Source of the DNA: Pseudomonadota bacterium
Lineage (GTDB): Bacteria; Pseudomonadota; Gammaproteobacteria; Steroidobacterales; Steroidobacteraceae
Assembly: GCA_025360865.1 (NCBI GenBank)
Contig: JANYBG010000096.1
Span: 1-39,394, forward strand
DNA: 39,394 nt
Reading direction: 5' to 3'
This document shows, piece after piece, positions 17,858 through 26,523 of the stretch. Position numbers and translations under genes: made by a program. Every line of letters begins with the position of its first letter. Position 1 is the first letter of the stretch. Below the pieces are notes generated by a model. The model did not search any database. It worked only from the letters and a program-made list of their open reading frames with translations, and was not told the DNA's origin.

Positions 17858-18481
17858 CTAGCCGCGCGCGCCGGTAAGGAAAGAGGCGGCGGACTTGAGG
17901 TCCGCCGCCATGCTCGCGACCTCGAAGGGCGGGGTGAAGATCGCCTCGACGTTCGCGCTGTCATCGAGCAGGAAGACGATCGCGGAGTGGTCCATCGTGT
18001 AGTCGCCGCCGGGAAGTTCCACGCGGCTCACCGCGACACCGAACTCCTGCGCGAGCCTTGCGATTTCACCTGGCTCACCGGTGACACCGGCGAACGCAGG
18101 ATCGAAGGCGTGGATATACAGGCCGATCGCCTGGGGCGTATCGCGCTGGGGATCCACGCTGATGAAAAGCACGCGCAGGTTCGCGAGCCCCGCCGCCTTT
18201 CTGACCCTGGCGAGCTTGAGCAGGGTCGTCGGGCACACATCCGGGCAATGCGTGAAGCCGAAGAACACAAGCGTCGGCGCCCCGGACAGGTCCGCCTTGG
18301 TGAAGGGGCGGCCGTACATATCGGTGAGCCGGAAGTCCGCGATGCGCTTCGCCTGCGGCAGCCACGTGCCGCTTGCAAGCCGCGGGCTTCCCCTGTCAAG
18401 TTCGCTCGCCACCCAGAAGCCGGCGAGGGCGGCCAGGACCGCGGCGGCGCCGAGCAACCAGTGGGTTCGTTGGATCCTCAT
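17858..18481 (-). CDS. SCO1/SenC family thioredoxin-fold copper protein
   Basis: The 207-residue protein has one N-terminal membrane anchor ([18 protein letters not shown]) and a periplasmic thioredoxin-like domain. The copper-binding CxxxC is C79PDVC83P and the third ligand is H165 in MDHSAIVFL, the standard SCO set. These proteins deliver copper to, or reduce, the Cu-A site of cytochrome c oxidase. No oxidase gene is in the window. It appears to lead the psd-epmA-msrC-rarD run. Its start codon overlaps that of divergent prmB within one CATG. Confidence 0.92.
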   Translation of the reverse strand: MRIQRTHWLLGAAAVLAALAGFWVASELDRGSPRLASGTWLPQAKRIADFRLTDMYGRPFTKADLSGAPTLVFFGFTHCPDVCPTTLLKLARVRKAAGLANLRVLFISVDPQRDTPQAIGLYIHAFDPAFAGVTGEPGEIARLAQEFGVAVSRVELPGGDYTMDHSAIVFLLDDSANVEAIFTPPFEVASMAADLKSAASFLTGARG

Positions 18482-19400
18482 GAGTGAAGTATTTCATACA
18501 CGCCGCCGCGCCGTGCGCGCCCCCGGGAAGATGACGGTCGGCGCGCTCATTGAGCGCAGCGCCCGGCGCCTGCGACGCGCGCGGGTTTTCTTCGGGCATG
18601 GTACGGGCACGGCGCGCGACGAGGCCGCGGCCCTGGTCCTGCACGCCCTGCGGCTGCCGCCCGACGCGGGGCCGCCGGTCTACCGGCGCGCGGTGGCCGC
18701 CGCGGACGCCGCGCGCGCGGTGGCCCTGGTCACCCGGCGCATCCGGGAGCGCATGCCGTCCGCGTATCTCACGGGCGTCACCTGGTTCGCTGGGATCGCG
18801 TTCAGGGTCGACCCGCGGGTGCTGATTCCACGCTCGCCGATCGCCGAGCTGATCGAACGCGGCTTCACGCCCTGGGTCGATCCGGCGCGCGTGGCTCGCA
18901 TCCTGGACCTCGGCACTGGCTCCGGCTGCATCGCCATCGCCTGCGCGAAGGTGTTCCCACGCGCGAAGGTGGATGCGGTCGACATCTCAGCGGACGCCCT
19001 CGAGGTCGCCGCGAGTAACGTGCGCTGGCACCGGCTCGCGCGGCGCGTGCGGCTGATCCACTCGGACCACTTCAGTGCCCTCGGAAGCGCCACGTACGAT
19101 ATCATCGTCGCCAATCCGCCCTACGTGGGTGCGCGCGAGCTGAGGAGCCTGCCGCTCGAATACCGGCACGAGCCGCGTGTGGCGCTGGCCGCGGGACCCG
19201 TCGGGCTTGATTCGGTGACCATCATCCTGCGCGAGGCGGCCCGGCACCTCAAGCCGCGCGGGCTGCTGGTGGTCGAGGTGGGCAACACGGAATCCGCGGT
19301 GCGCAGGTTCTTTCGCACGCTGCCCTTCGTGTGGCTCGAATTCGCGCGCGGCGGGGGTGGGGTGTTCCTGCTCACGCGCGAGCAACTCAAGGCACGCTGA
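18480..19400 (+). CDS. prmB: 50S ribosomal protein L3 N5-glutamine methyltransferase
   Basis: The product is a class I SAM methyltransferase of 306 residues. It has the SAM loop [20 protein letters not shown], the acidic [14 protein letters not shown] strand, and the glutamine-methylation motif NPPY in [11 protein letters not shown]. PrmB is favoured over PrmC by the GHGTG stretch, the [12 protein letters not shown] segment and the gene order prmB-aroC, known from E. coli. It methylates L3 during ribosome assembly. The start at 18480 keeps about 38 residues before GHG, like E. coli PrmB. An in-frame ATG at 18531 is an alternative but has its purine-rich stretch directly abutting it. Confidence 0.93.
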   Translation: MSEVFHTRRRAVRAPGKMTVGALIERSARRLRRARVFFGHGTGTARDEAAALVLHALRLPPDAGPPVYRRAVAAADAARAVALVTRRIRERMPSAYLTGVTWFAGIAFRVDPRVLIPRSPIAELIERGFTPWVDPARVARILDLGTGSGCIAIACAKVFPRAKVDAVDISADALEVAASNVRWHRLARRVRLIHSDHFSALGSATYDIIVANPPYVGARELRSLPLEYRHEPRVALAAGPVGLDSVTIILREAARHLKPRGLLVVEVGNTESAVRRFFRTLPFVWLEFARGGGGVFLLTREQLKAR

Positions 19401-19405
19401 TACAC

Positions 19406-20506
19406 ATGTCCGGCAACACCATTGGCAAGCTATTCACAGTCACGACCTTTGGCGAGAGCCATGGTCCAGCGATGGGCTGCGTCGTGGATGGCTGCCCGCC
19501 CGGACTTGAACTCACCGAGGAGCACCTGCAGGCGGACGTCGACCGGCGACGCACCGGTACCTCGCACTTCGTGAGCCAGCGGCGCGAGTCCGACCAGGTG
19601 CGCCTGCTGTCGGGGGTGTTCGAGGGACGCACCACCGGCACCCCCATCGGCATCCTCATCGAGAACACGGATGCGCGCTCACGCGACTACGAGAAGATAA
19701 AGGATCGCTTCCGCCCCGGACACGCCGACTACACCTACCAGCAGAAGTACGGGCTGCGCGACTATCGTGGCGGCGGCCGTTCCTCGGCGCGCGAGACGGT
19801 GATGCGCACCGCCGCGGGCGCCATCGCGCGCCAGTACCTCCTGAGTAGGCTCGGCGTACGCATCCACGGGTACTTGAGCCAGATCGGCGAACTTGTCATC
19901 GACCCCATCGATCCACCGGCCGCCTACCAGAACCCGTTCTTCTGCCCGGATCCCTCGCGGATGCCCGAGCTGGAGGCGCTGTTGTGGAAGTTGCGCGGGG
20001 AGGGCGACTCGATCGGGGCGAAGGTCACTGTGGTGGCGACCGGGGTTCCCCCGGGATTCGGCGAGCCGGTGTTCGACCGGCTGGACGCGGATCTGGCGCA
20101 CGCGCTCATGAGCATCAACGCGGTGAAGGCGGTGGAGATCGGCGCCGGGACGGCGGCTGCCACGCAGCGCGGCAGCGAGCACCGCGATGAGCTCACGCCG
20201 CACGGTTTCCGCAGCAACCACGCCGGCGGGATCCTGGGCGGGATCTCATCCGGGCAGGACGTTATCGCGCACGTGACACTCAAGCCCACCTCCAGCATCC
20301 AGATCGCCGGTGACACCATTGATACGAGCGGCAATCCGGTGCAGATCGTCACGACGGGCCGTCACGACCCGTGTGTCGGCCTGCGCGCCACTCCGATCGC
20401 CGAGGCGATGCTCGCGCTCGTGCTCATGGACCATTACCTGCGTCATCGCGCGCAGAACGCCGACGTGCGCTCGGGCACCCCCGACATCACGGCCCCGCGC
20501 GGCTGA
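19406..20506 (+). CDS. aroC: Chorismate synthase
   Basis: The 366-residue protein starts [20 protein letters not shown], the standard chorismate synthase N-terminus, and contains [14 protein letters not shown] and [10 protein letters not shown], both FMN/EPSP-binding signatures. It converts EPSP to chorismate using reduced FMN, the last common step of aromatic biosynthesis. It starts 5 bp after prmB and is followed 39 bp later by asd on the same strand. Length and conserved blocks are complete. Confidence 0.97.
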   Translation: MSGNTIGKLFTVTTFGESHGPAMGCVVDGCPPGLELTEEHLQADVDRRRTGTSHFVSQRRESDQVRLLSGVFEGRTTGTPIGILIENTDARSRDYEKIKDRFRPGHADYTYQQKYGLRDYRGGGRSSARETVMRTAAGAIARQYLLSRLGVRIHGYLSQIGELVIDPIDPPAAYQNPFFCPDPSRMPELEALLWKLRGEGDSIGAKVTVVATGVPPGFGEPVFDRLDADLAHALMSINAVKAVEIGAGTAAATQRGSEHRDELTPHGFRSNHAGGILGGISSGQDVIAHVTLKPTSSIQIAGDTIDTSGNPVQIVTTGRHDPCVGLRATPIAEAMLALVLMDHYLRHRAQNADVRSGTPDITAPRG

Positions 20507-20545
20507 TTCGCGCTTCTCACATCGAGCCCAAGCGAGGCTATAACA

Positions 20546-21571
20546 GTGGATCGGCAGTTCAAGATAGCGATCGTCGGGGCTACCGGCCTCGTCGGCGAAA
20601 CGATGATCACCGTGCTCGAGGAGCGCGGCTTCCCGATCGAGAAGCTCTTCGCTCTCGCCAGCGACCGCTCGCTCGGGCGCAATCTGACGTTTCGCGACAA
20701 GAGCCTGGGTGTGCGGCAGCTGAAGGACTTCGACTTCTCGCAGGCGGACATCGCCTTGTTCTCCGCGGGGGCTGAGACCTCGCGCGAATTCGCCCCGCGC
20801 GCGGTCGCCGCAGGGTGCTGGGTGATCGACAACACCTCCGAGTTCCGCTTGCGCGATGACGTGCCGCTCGTGGTGCCGGAGGTGAACCCGGAGGCGTTGG
20901 ATGCCCTGAGGAGCCCAGGCATCATCGCCAACCCCAACTGCTCGACGATCCAGCTGGTGGTGGCGCTGAAGCCCCTGCACGACGCCGCGGGCATCGAGCG
21001 CATCGATGTCGCGACCTATCAGTCCGCCTCCGGCGCCGGGCGCGCCGCGGTCGAGGAATTAGCCCGCCAGTCGATCCAGGTGCTCAGCGGCAAGGGCCTG
21101 GTCGATCTCGAGGGCGACTACCGGCAGACCGCCTTCAACTGCATCCCGCACATCGATGAATTCCAGGCGAACGGCTACACCCGTGAGGAGATGAAGCTGG
21201 TCTGGGAGACCCAGAAGATCCTCGGGGATCCCAATATCCGCGTGAACGCGACCGCGGTGCGCGTGCCGGTGTTTTACGGGCATTCCGAAGCGGTCCACAT
21301 CAGCACCCGGCGTGCGTTAAGCGCCGCTCATGCCCGGAAACTGCTGGAAAACGCGCCTGGCGTCACGGTTATGGACGAGCCCCGGGTGGGCGGGTACCCC
21401 ACGGCGGCTACCGAGGCAGCGAACCGCGACACAGTTTATGTCGGGAGAATCCGAGAAGATCTCGCCCCGGAGCGGGGACTTAACTTATGGGTCGTAGCTG
21501 ACAATGTTCGCAAAGGGGCGGCCACCAATAGCGTTCAGATCGCTGAGGCTTTGGCCCGGCGACCGATTTAA
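20546..21571 (+). CDS. asd: Aspartate-semialdehyde dehydrogenase
   Basis: The 341-residue protein begins at GTG with the NADP-binding GATGLVGETM. The catalytic cysteine is C132 in NPNCSTIQ. Other conserved stretches are QSASGAGRAAVEEL and VPVFYGHSEAVHI. It makes aspartate semialdehyde for lysine/diaminopimelate, threonine and methionine. It is the shorter class without the E. coli-type inserts, common in pseudomonads and xanthomonads. fimV follows after 99 bp, as in many gammaproteobacteria. A TATAAC at 20539-20544 cannot be its -10 because transcription would begin after the GTG. Confidence 0.96.
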   Translation: MDRQFKIAIVGATGLVGETMITVLEERGFPIEKLFALASDRSLGRNLTFRDKSLGVRQLKDFDFSQADIALFSAGAETSREFAPRAVAAGCWVIDNTSEFRLRDDVPLVVPEVNPEALDALRSPGIIANPNCSTIQLVVALKPLHDAAGIERIDVATYQSASGAGRAAVEELARQSIQVLSGKGLVDLEGDYRQTAFNCIPHIDEFQANGYTREEMKLVWETQKILGDPNIRVNATAVRVPVFYGHSEAVHISTRRALSAAHARKLLENAPGVTVMDEPRVGGYPTAATEAANRDTVYVGRIREDLAPERGLNLWVVADNVRKGAATNSVQIAEALARRPI

Positions 21572-21579
21572 GTTATATT
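21551..21579 (+). promoter_or_regulatory. Candidate sigma70 promoter for fimV
   Basis: TTGGCC (21551-21556) and TATATT (21574-21579) are 17 bp apart, matching consensus at 4/6 and 5/6. The -35 lies in the last codons of asd. Transcription would begin near 21586, leaving a leader of about 85 nt. The first copy of a 9-bp direct repeat, TTAAGTTAT, overlaps the -10. Confidence 0.45.
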
Positions 21580-21611
21580 GCCGCGAGCTTGATGGGGTGG
21601 GCTTAAGTTAT
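21568..21611. repeat. Paired 9-bp AT-rich direct repeat in the fimV leader
   Basis: TTAAGTTAT occurs at 21568-21576 and again at 21603-21611, 35 bp apart start to start. A one-mismatch relative (TTAACTTAT) lies near 21480 inside asd. Such AT-rich 9-mers are uncommon in this G+C-rich window, so the pair may be a regulatory site. No function is known. Confidence 0.4.
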
Positions 21612-21670
21612 GCCCTATCCCGCTGTTTCCCAAAGAATTTTCACCCAATGATTTCTGCCGGGGTGTCCTG

Positions 21671-24600
21671 ATGTTCGCCAAACGTTCAAGCCGGGCGCTG
21701 GCTCTGCTGCTGGCCCTGCCGTCAGCTGCGTTTGCCTTGGGTCTCGGAGATATCCATCTCCTTTCGCCCCTCAACGCCCCTCTGGATGCGGAAATCGAGC
21801 TCGTCGATGTCGCCCCGGACGAGGTGAATACCGTCCAGGTGCAGCTGGCATCGCGCGACACGTTCGCCAAGTACGGCCTGGACTGGCCGGCCTACCTGGC
21901 TGGCGTGCAGCTGAAGACACAGCGCACCGCGGACGGCCGCCAGGTCATCAAGCTCAAGTCGACCGACGCGATCTCCGAGCCCTTCGTCACGCTCCTGATC
22001 GAAGTCAACTGGGCGCGTGGTCGCCTGGTTCGCGAATACACGATGCTGCTGGACCCGCCGGTGTACGCGCCGGGCCACTCGGCCGTCGCCAGCGCCCCGC
22101 TGGCGGCTCCTGCCACCGCGACCCCCGGCGCGCGCGAGGGTTCGATCGCACGCGCCACCGAGGCTCCCCTGCCGCAGGCCGCCCCGGTCCCGCCGCAAGC
22201 CACGGCCGAACAGCCCGCGGCAGCGGAGACTGCTCCCACGGCGGCCCCAGCGCATCACGCGCGCGCGGCGCCCGCGGCCAGCGCCGAGCCGGTGGCTTCG
22301 GAGGAGTCAGGCGGTTCGCACACCGTGCAGCACGGCGAGACGCTGTCGGCCATCGCTGCAGGCGTCGCTGGCGCCAAGCTCAACTCCGCCCATGCGCGCA
22401 GCTGGATGGTGGCGATCTACAACGCGAACCCGGAAGCCTTCCGCAAGAACATGAACGTTATGCGCTCAGGCGCGGTGCTGCGCATCCCCGAGGCTTCCGA
22501 GGCGGCCGCGGTCTCCCCGGGCGAGGCCTCCGCGGAGATCCATCGTCAGTACACCGCCTGGCGCGGCGCCGCCGGCCAGAGCATCCCGGCCCCGGCTGAA
22601 CAGTCCGGACACTTGAAGCTCGTCACCCCCTCAGGGCCGGCTGCGGCCAATGCGACGCCGGCCGCCCCGCCCGCGCCCTCGGCCAAGGAGGCCGCGGCGG
22701 TCGCGGCCGCCACCGCCGCTGCGGCGACGGCTGCCAAGGACGCCGAAGCCAGGCGCCTGCTGGAGCTGAAGAACGAAGAACTCGCGCGCATGCAGGCGCA
22801 GAACGCCGCCAAGCAGGCCCCGACCGCGCCGGCCCCCGTGCCGGCTCCTGCCCCCGAGGCGACCCCGCCGGCCGCCGCGGCCCCCGCCGCGACTGAGCCG
22901 GCGCCGGCCCCCGCCGCGGAACAGGCGCCCCCGGAAGTGCAGGCGGCCCCGCCGGCACCCGTCCAGAAGCCCAAGCCCGTTACCCCGGTCGCGGTGCCCG
23001 CGGGCGGGTCGTTCCTGGACACCCTGCTCAGTTACTGGTGGATCCTGGCCATCCTCGCGCTGGGCCTGCTGGGCTTATTCGCCCTGCGGCTGGTGCGCTC
23101 CAAGCGCGCCACGACGGAACTGGACGACTCGCTCGGCCGCATGGCCGCGGCCGGCGCCGATGCCGCGGAGATGGGTTCGATGTCCGCCTCGCGGGGATTC
23201 TCGGAGCCGGAGCCAGTTCCAGTTCCGGTTCCAGTTCCAGTCCGCACCACGCGCACCTCCCCGGTGGCGGTGCCCGATTCGTTCCTCGTCGAGGAGACCG
23301 GATCGCACGAGCGCCCGCGGCTGGGCACGACCGGCACGATGCCCGCCATGGCCGCCCCGAAGCACGTGGCGAGCGATGAGACGATCAGCAGCGAGACCGC
23401 GATCAACCTTGACCAGGGCGATCCGCTGGCCGAGGCCGACTTCCACATGGCCTACGGCCTTTACGACCAGGCGGCCGACCTCATCCGCATCGCCATCAGC
23501 CGCGAGCCCACCCGTCGCGACCTGAAGTTGAAGCTCCTCGAGGTCTTCTTCGTCTGGGGCAACAAGGATCAGTTCCTCGCCAGCGCGCGTGAGCTTGCGC
23601 AGAGCCGCGCGGATGCCGCGCCCGGCGAGTGGGAAAAGATCCTCATCATGGGCAAGCAGCTCGCCCCCGAGGACCCGCTGTTCAGCGGCGGCGGCGCCAT
23701 CAGTGGCGCCTCCGCGGGCGGCGTCGACCTGGATCTCGAGGGCGGTCAGAGCCGCGTCGACTTCGACCTGATCGGCGATGAGCCAATGCCGACCGAAGTG
23801 AGCCGCGGGGTCGATCTGGACATCGGTTCAGCCGTTGGTGACCTCGACTCCACGGCCGAGTCGCAGTCCAACATCACCGACCAAAACGCGGCCCTTCTTG
23901 ATGGCAACTTCCTCGACGGTGGCACGACCCGCCAGATGACCGGGCGCATGCGTCAGAAGAGCGGCGGCTCGACCGCCGAGATGGAAGGCCCGACCGTGGA
24001 GCAGCCCACGCTCAATCCCCAGGACAACCCGACCATCCGCCAGAAGCTCGAGAGCGCGATGCGCCAGGGCGGCACAGAGCACACCGCCGAACTCGCGATC
24101 GATGATCTCGGTCTAGACGTCGGCCAGATCGACACCATCGACCAGCCGGGGATCACCTCGGCCGCGGCCTCCACTCCGGATGCGCCGACGCTGGTCGCGG
24201 GTCTTGATGACCATTCGCGCCGTGTCATGGAGGACGCTCACCGCCGCGCCGGCGCGCCGGAGACCGGAACGAGCACGGGCGCCTGGCAGTTCGACCAGGA
24301 CGAGCTCGAGGCGGCCCTGACGCAGAGCAGCCAGATGCTCCCGGACGCCTCAGCCACCTCGCGTATGCGCGCGTTGAGCGGGCATGACCTCGACGTTGAC
24401 GTCGGGGACGCCACCGGCCGCCACATGACCCGCGGCGGCGACGTGGACCTGGATGTTGGCGCGGCCACGGGCACGCACGAGAGCCACGGCGGCACGCTGG
24501 ATCTGGATGTCGGCACAGCGACCGTGCCGGATGCGGCCTTCGCGGCCACGCAACGACTGTCCTCGGATGATCTGGCGCTGCCTGATCTTGAGCCAGTGAC

Positions 24601-24757
24601 CATGAGTGAGGTCGGCACCAAACTCGACCTCGCCCGCGCGTATATGGACATGGGTGATCCGGATGGCGCCCGCAACATCCTCGAGGAAGTTCTGAGCGAG
24701 GGGTCGGCCGCGCAGAAGCAGGAAGCCCAGCGTCTGATCGAATCGCTCCCGGGCTGA
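21671..24757 (+). CDS. fimV: FimV/HubP family pole-organising protein
   Basis: The 1028-residue protein has a signal peptide, the FimV N-terminal block (LGLGDIHLLSPLNAPLDAEI), and a LysM peptidoglycan-binding domain near 215-275. A long Ala/Pro-rich stretch follows, then one membrane helix (about 450-475), an acidic cytoplasmic region with repeated DLDVG-like units, and the conserved C-terminal TPR-like domain (about 984-1028, LARAYMDMGDPDGARNILEE). FimV/HubP proteins organise the cell pole and support type IV pilus secretin assembly and twitching. The asd-fimV-truA order is conserved in gammaproteobacteria. GGGGTG lies 5 bp before the ATG. A FimX-like protein is encoded elsewhere in the window, fitting a piliated cell. 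Confidence 0.93.
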   Translation: MFAKRSSRALALLLALPSAAFALGLGDIHLLSPLNAPLDAEIELVDVAPDEVNTVQVQLASRDTFAKYGLDWPAYLAGVQLKTQRTADGRQVIKLKSTDAISEPFVTLLIEVNWARGRLVREYTMLLDPPVYAPGHSAVASAPLAAPATATPGAREGSIARATEAPLPQAAPVPPQATAEQPAAAETAPTAAPAHHARAAPAASAEPVASEESGGSHTVQHGETLSAIAAGVAGAKLNSAHARSWMVAIYNANPEAFRKNMNVMRSGAVLRIPEASEAAAVSPGEASAEIHRQYTAWRGAAGQSIPAPAEQSGHLKLVTPSGPAAANATPAAPPAPSAKEAAAVAAATAAAATAAKDAEARRLLELKNEELARMQAQNAAKQAPTAPAPVPAPAPEATPPAAAAPAATEPAPAPAAEQAPPEVQAAPPAPVQKPKPVTPVAVPAGGSFLDTLLSYWWILAILALGLLGLFALRLVRSKRATTELDDSLGRMAAAGADAAEMGSMSASRGFSEPEPVPVPVPVPVRTTRTSPVAVPDSFLVEETGSHERPRLGTTGTMPAMAAPKHVASDETISSETAINLDQGDPLAEADFHMAYGLYDQAADLIRIAISREPTRRDLKLKLLEVFFVWGNKDQFLASARELAQSRADAAPGEWEKILIMGKQLAPEDPLFSGGGAISGASAGGVDLDLEGGQSRVDFDLIGDEPMPTEVSRGVDLDIGSAVGDLDSTAESQSNITDQNAALLDGNFLDGGTTRQMTGRMRQKSGGSTAEMEGPTVEQPTLNPQDNPTIRQKLESAMRQGGTEHTAELAIDDLGLDVGQIDTIDQPGITSAAASTPDAPTLVAGLDDHSRRVMEDAHRRAGAPETGTSTGAWQFDQDELEAALTQSSQMLPDASATSRMRALSGHDLDVDVGDATGRHMTRGGDVDLDVGAATGTHESHGGTLDLDVGTATVPDAAFAATQRLSSDDLALPDLEPVTMSEVGTKLDLARAYMDMGDPDGARNILEEVLSEGSAAQKQEAQRLIESLPG
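23203..23244 (+). repeat. Imperfect hexamer tandem repeat inside fimV (Glu/Val-Pro run)
   Basis: About seven 6-bp units (GGAGCC, GGAGCC, AGTTCC, AGTTCC, GGTTCC, AGTTCC, AGTCCG) encode EPEPVPVPVPVPVR near residues 511-524, just inside the membrane helix. Gain or loss of a unit would stay in frame and change linker length by two residues. Confidence 0.75.
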
Positions 24758-24791
24758 GCGGCCCGGCGCGTTCGCAGGCGGCCTCAGGGGC

Positions 24792-25583
24792 GTGGCGCGG
24801 ATCGCCGTCGGCGTCGAATACGACGGGTCGGCCTTCGCCGGCTGGCAGAGCCAGGCCGGGATGCGTACCGTCCAGCAAGTCACCGAGAACGCGCTCGCGC
24901 GCATCGCCGACGCGCCGGTCGCCTTGGTGTGCGCCGGTCGCACCGACACCGGCGTGCACGCGCAGGGTCAGGTCGCCCACTTCGATACCGCCGCCGTCCG
25001 TCCGGAACGGGGCTGGGTGCTGGGGGCGAACAGCGAACTGCCCCCGGACGTGAACCTCGCCTGGGCGCGCACCGTCCCCGATCACTTCCACGCCCGCTTC
25101 AGCGCGCAGGCGCGCAGCTACCGCTACCTGATCCTGAATCGAAGCGCGCGCTCGGCGCTGCACGGCAAGCGCGCCGCCTTCATCCACCGGCCGCTGGACG
25201 CGGAGCGCATGCGGCAGGGGACCGTGGCGCTGCGCGGCGAACACGATTTCAGCGCCTTTCGTTCCTCACAGTGCCAGGCCAAGTCCCCCGTGCGGCGCGT
25301 GGAGAGCCTCACGGTGCGCCGTCGGGGCGAGTGGCTGGTCATAGACGTCACGGCGAACGCCTTCCTGCACCACATGGTGCGCAACATCGCCGGCCTCCTC
25401 ATCGCCATCGGCAAGGGGGACGCGGATCCTTCCTGGGCCGCGCAAGTGCTGGCTGGGCGGGATCGCGCGCGCGGCGCCGCCACCGCCCCGGCCGAGGGCC
25501 TGTACTTGGTCGCAGTGCGCTATCCGGGGGCATTCGGGCTGCCGGATCCCGAGCGGGAGATGACCGGTCCCGATCAGCTATGA
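24792..25583 (+). CDS. truA: tRNA pseudouridine(38-40) synthase
   Basis: The 263-residue protein starts at GTG with the TruA N-terminus (VGVEYDGSAFAGWQSQ). The catalytic aspartate is D52 in CAGRTDTGVHA. FSAFRSSQCQAKSPVRRVES and FLHHMVRNIAGLL are further family signatures. It modifies uridines 38-40 of the tRNA anticodon arm. It follows fimV by 34 bp. In many relatives trpF, trpB and trpA come next, but here accD follows after 43 bp. Confidence 0.97.
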   Translation: MARIAVGVEYDGSAFAGWQSQAGMRTVQQVTENALARIADAPVALVCAGRTDTGVHAQGQVAHFDTAAVRPERGWVLGANSELPPDVNLAWARTVPDHFHARFSAQARSYRYLILNRSARSALHGKRAAFIHRPLDAERMRQGTVALRGEHDFSAFRSSQCQAKSPVRRVESLTVRRRGEWLVIDVTANAFLHHMVRNIAGLLIAIGKGDADPSWAAQVLAGRDRARGAATAPAEGLYLVAVRYPGAFGLPDPEREMTGPDQL

Positions 25584-25626
25584 TCCAGCGCTGGTCAGGG
25601 TCTGAAGCGGCGAGACACGTTCCCAA

Positions 25627-26490
25627 TTGTCCTGGTTCGACAAAATCATGCCCTCCCGCATCAAGACCGAGCGTCGCACGCGCTCGGTGCCGGAGGGGCT
25701 GTGGATCAAGTGTCCCGCCTGTGACGCGGTGCTCTATCGCGCCGAACTCGAGCGCAATCTCTACGTGTGCCCCAAGTGCAGCCACCACATGCGCATGGGC
25801 GCGCGCGAGCGCCTGGAGCGCTTCCTCGACCCGCAGCTGATCGAGGAGATCGGCGCGGGGATCTCGCCCGAGGACCCGCTCAAGTTCCGCGACAGCAAGC
25901 GTTACCGCGACCGCCTGATGGCGGCGCAGAAAGCCACCGGCGAGAGCGATGCCCTGATCGTGCTCACCGGCACGCTGCAGGATCTGCCCATCGTCGCGTG
26001 CGCTTTCGAGTTCCAGTTCCTGGGCGGCTCGATGGGTTCGGTGGTGGGCGAGCGCTTCAAGCGCGGCGTCGACTACTGCATCCAGGAGCGCCGCCCCTTG
26101 GTCTGCTTCGCCGCCAGCGGCGGGGCGCGCATGCAAGAGGCGCTGTACTCGCTTTTCCAGATGGCCAAGACCGCGGCGGCCCTCTCGCGCCTCGCGCAGG
26201 CGCACCTGCCGTTCATTTCGGTGCTCACCGACCCCACCACCGGTGGCGTGTCGGCGAGTCTTGCGCTGCTGGGGGACCTGAACCTCGCCGAGCCGCGCGC
26301 GCTGATCGGCTTCGCGGGCCCGCGCGTCATCGAGCAGACCGTGCGCGAGACCCTGCCAGAGGGCTTCCAGCGCAGCGAATTCCTGCTCGAGCACGGCGCG
26401 ATCGACATGATCGTCGACCGCCGCGACATGCGGGACCGCATTGGGGGCATCCTGCGGCTGATGCTCAAGCTTCCGGCCATCGCGGCCTGA
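25627..26490 (+). CDS. accD: Acetyl-CoA carboxylase carboxyltransferase beta subunit
   Basis: The 287-residue protein has the N-terminal zinc ribbon C29xxC32-x15-C48xxC51 in [20 protein letters not shown] followed by CPKC. The carboxyltransferase core follows ([31 protein letters not shown]). With AccA it transfers carboxyl from biotin to acetyl-CoA in fatty-acid synthesis. The start is TTG: it gives MSWFDKI, matching the usual MSWxxKI beginning, whereas the first ATG would remove it. The ribosome-binding site is weak. A low-efficiency start may limit AccD, which in E. coli is also regulated translationally; that part is inference. Confidence 0.96.
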   Translation: MSWFDKIMPSRIKTERRTRSVPEGLWIKCPACDAVLYRAELERNLYVCPKCSHHMRMGARERLERFLDPQLIEEIGAGISPEDPLKFRDSKRYRDRLMAAQKATGESDALIVLTGTLQDLPIVACAFEFQFLGGSMGSVVGERFKRGVDYCIQERRPLVCFAASGGARMQEALYSLFQMAKTAAALSRLAQAHLPFISVLTDPTTGGVSASLALLGDLNLAEPRALIGFAGPRVIEQTVRETLPEGFQRSEFLLEHGAIDMIVDRRDMRDRIGGILRLMLKLPAIAA

Positions 26491-26523
26491 CCTAACCCCC
26501 GCCTTACCCTTCCCGAAATCGCC

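Noticed and set aside
20539-20544. TATAAC as the -10 of an asd promoter
   Set aside because: It is only 1 bp before the GTG start, so transcription would begin inside the coding region and remove the conserved N-terminus start.
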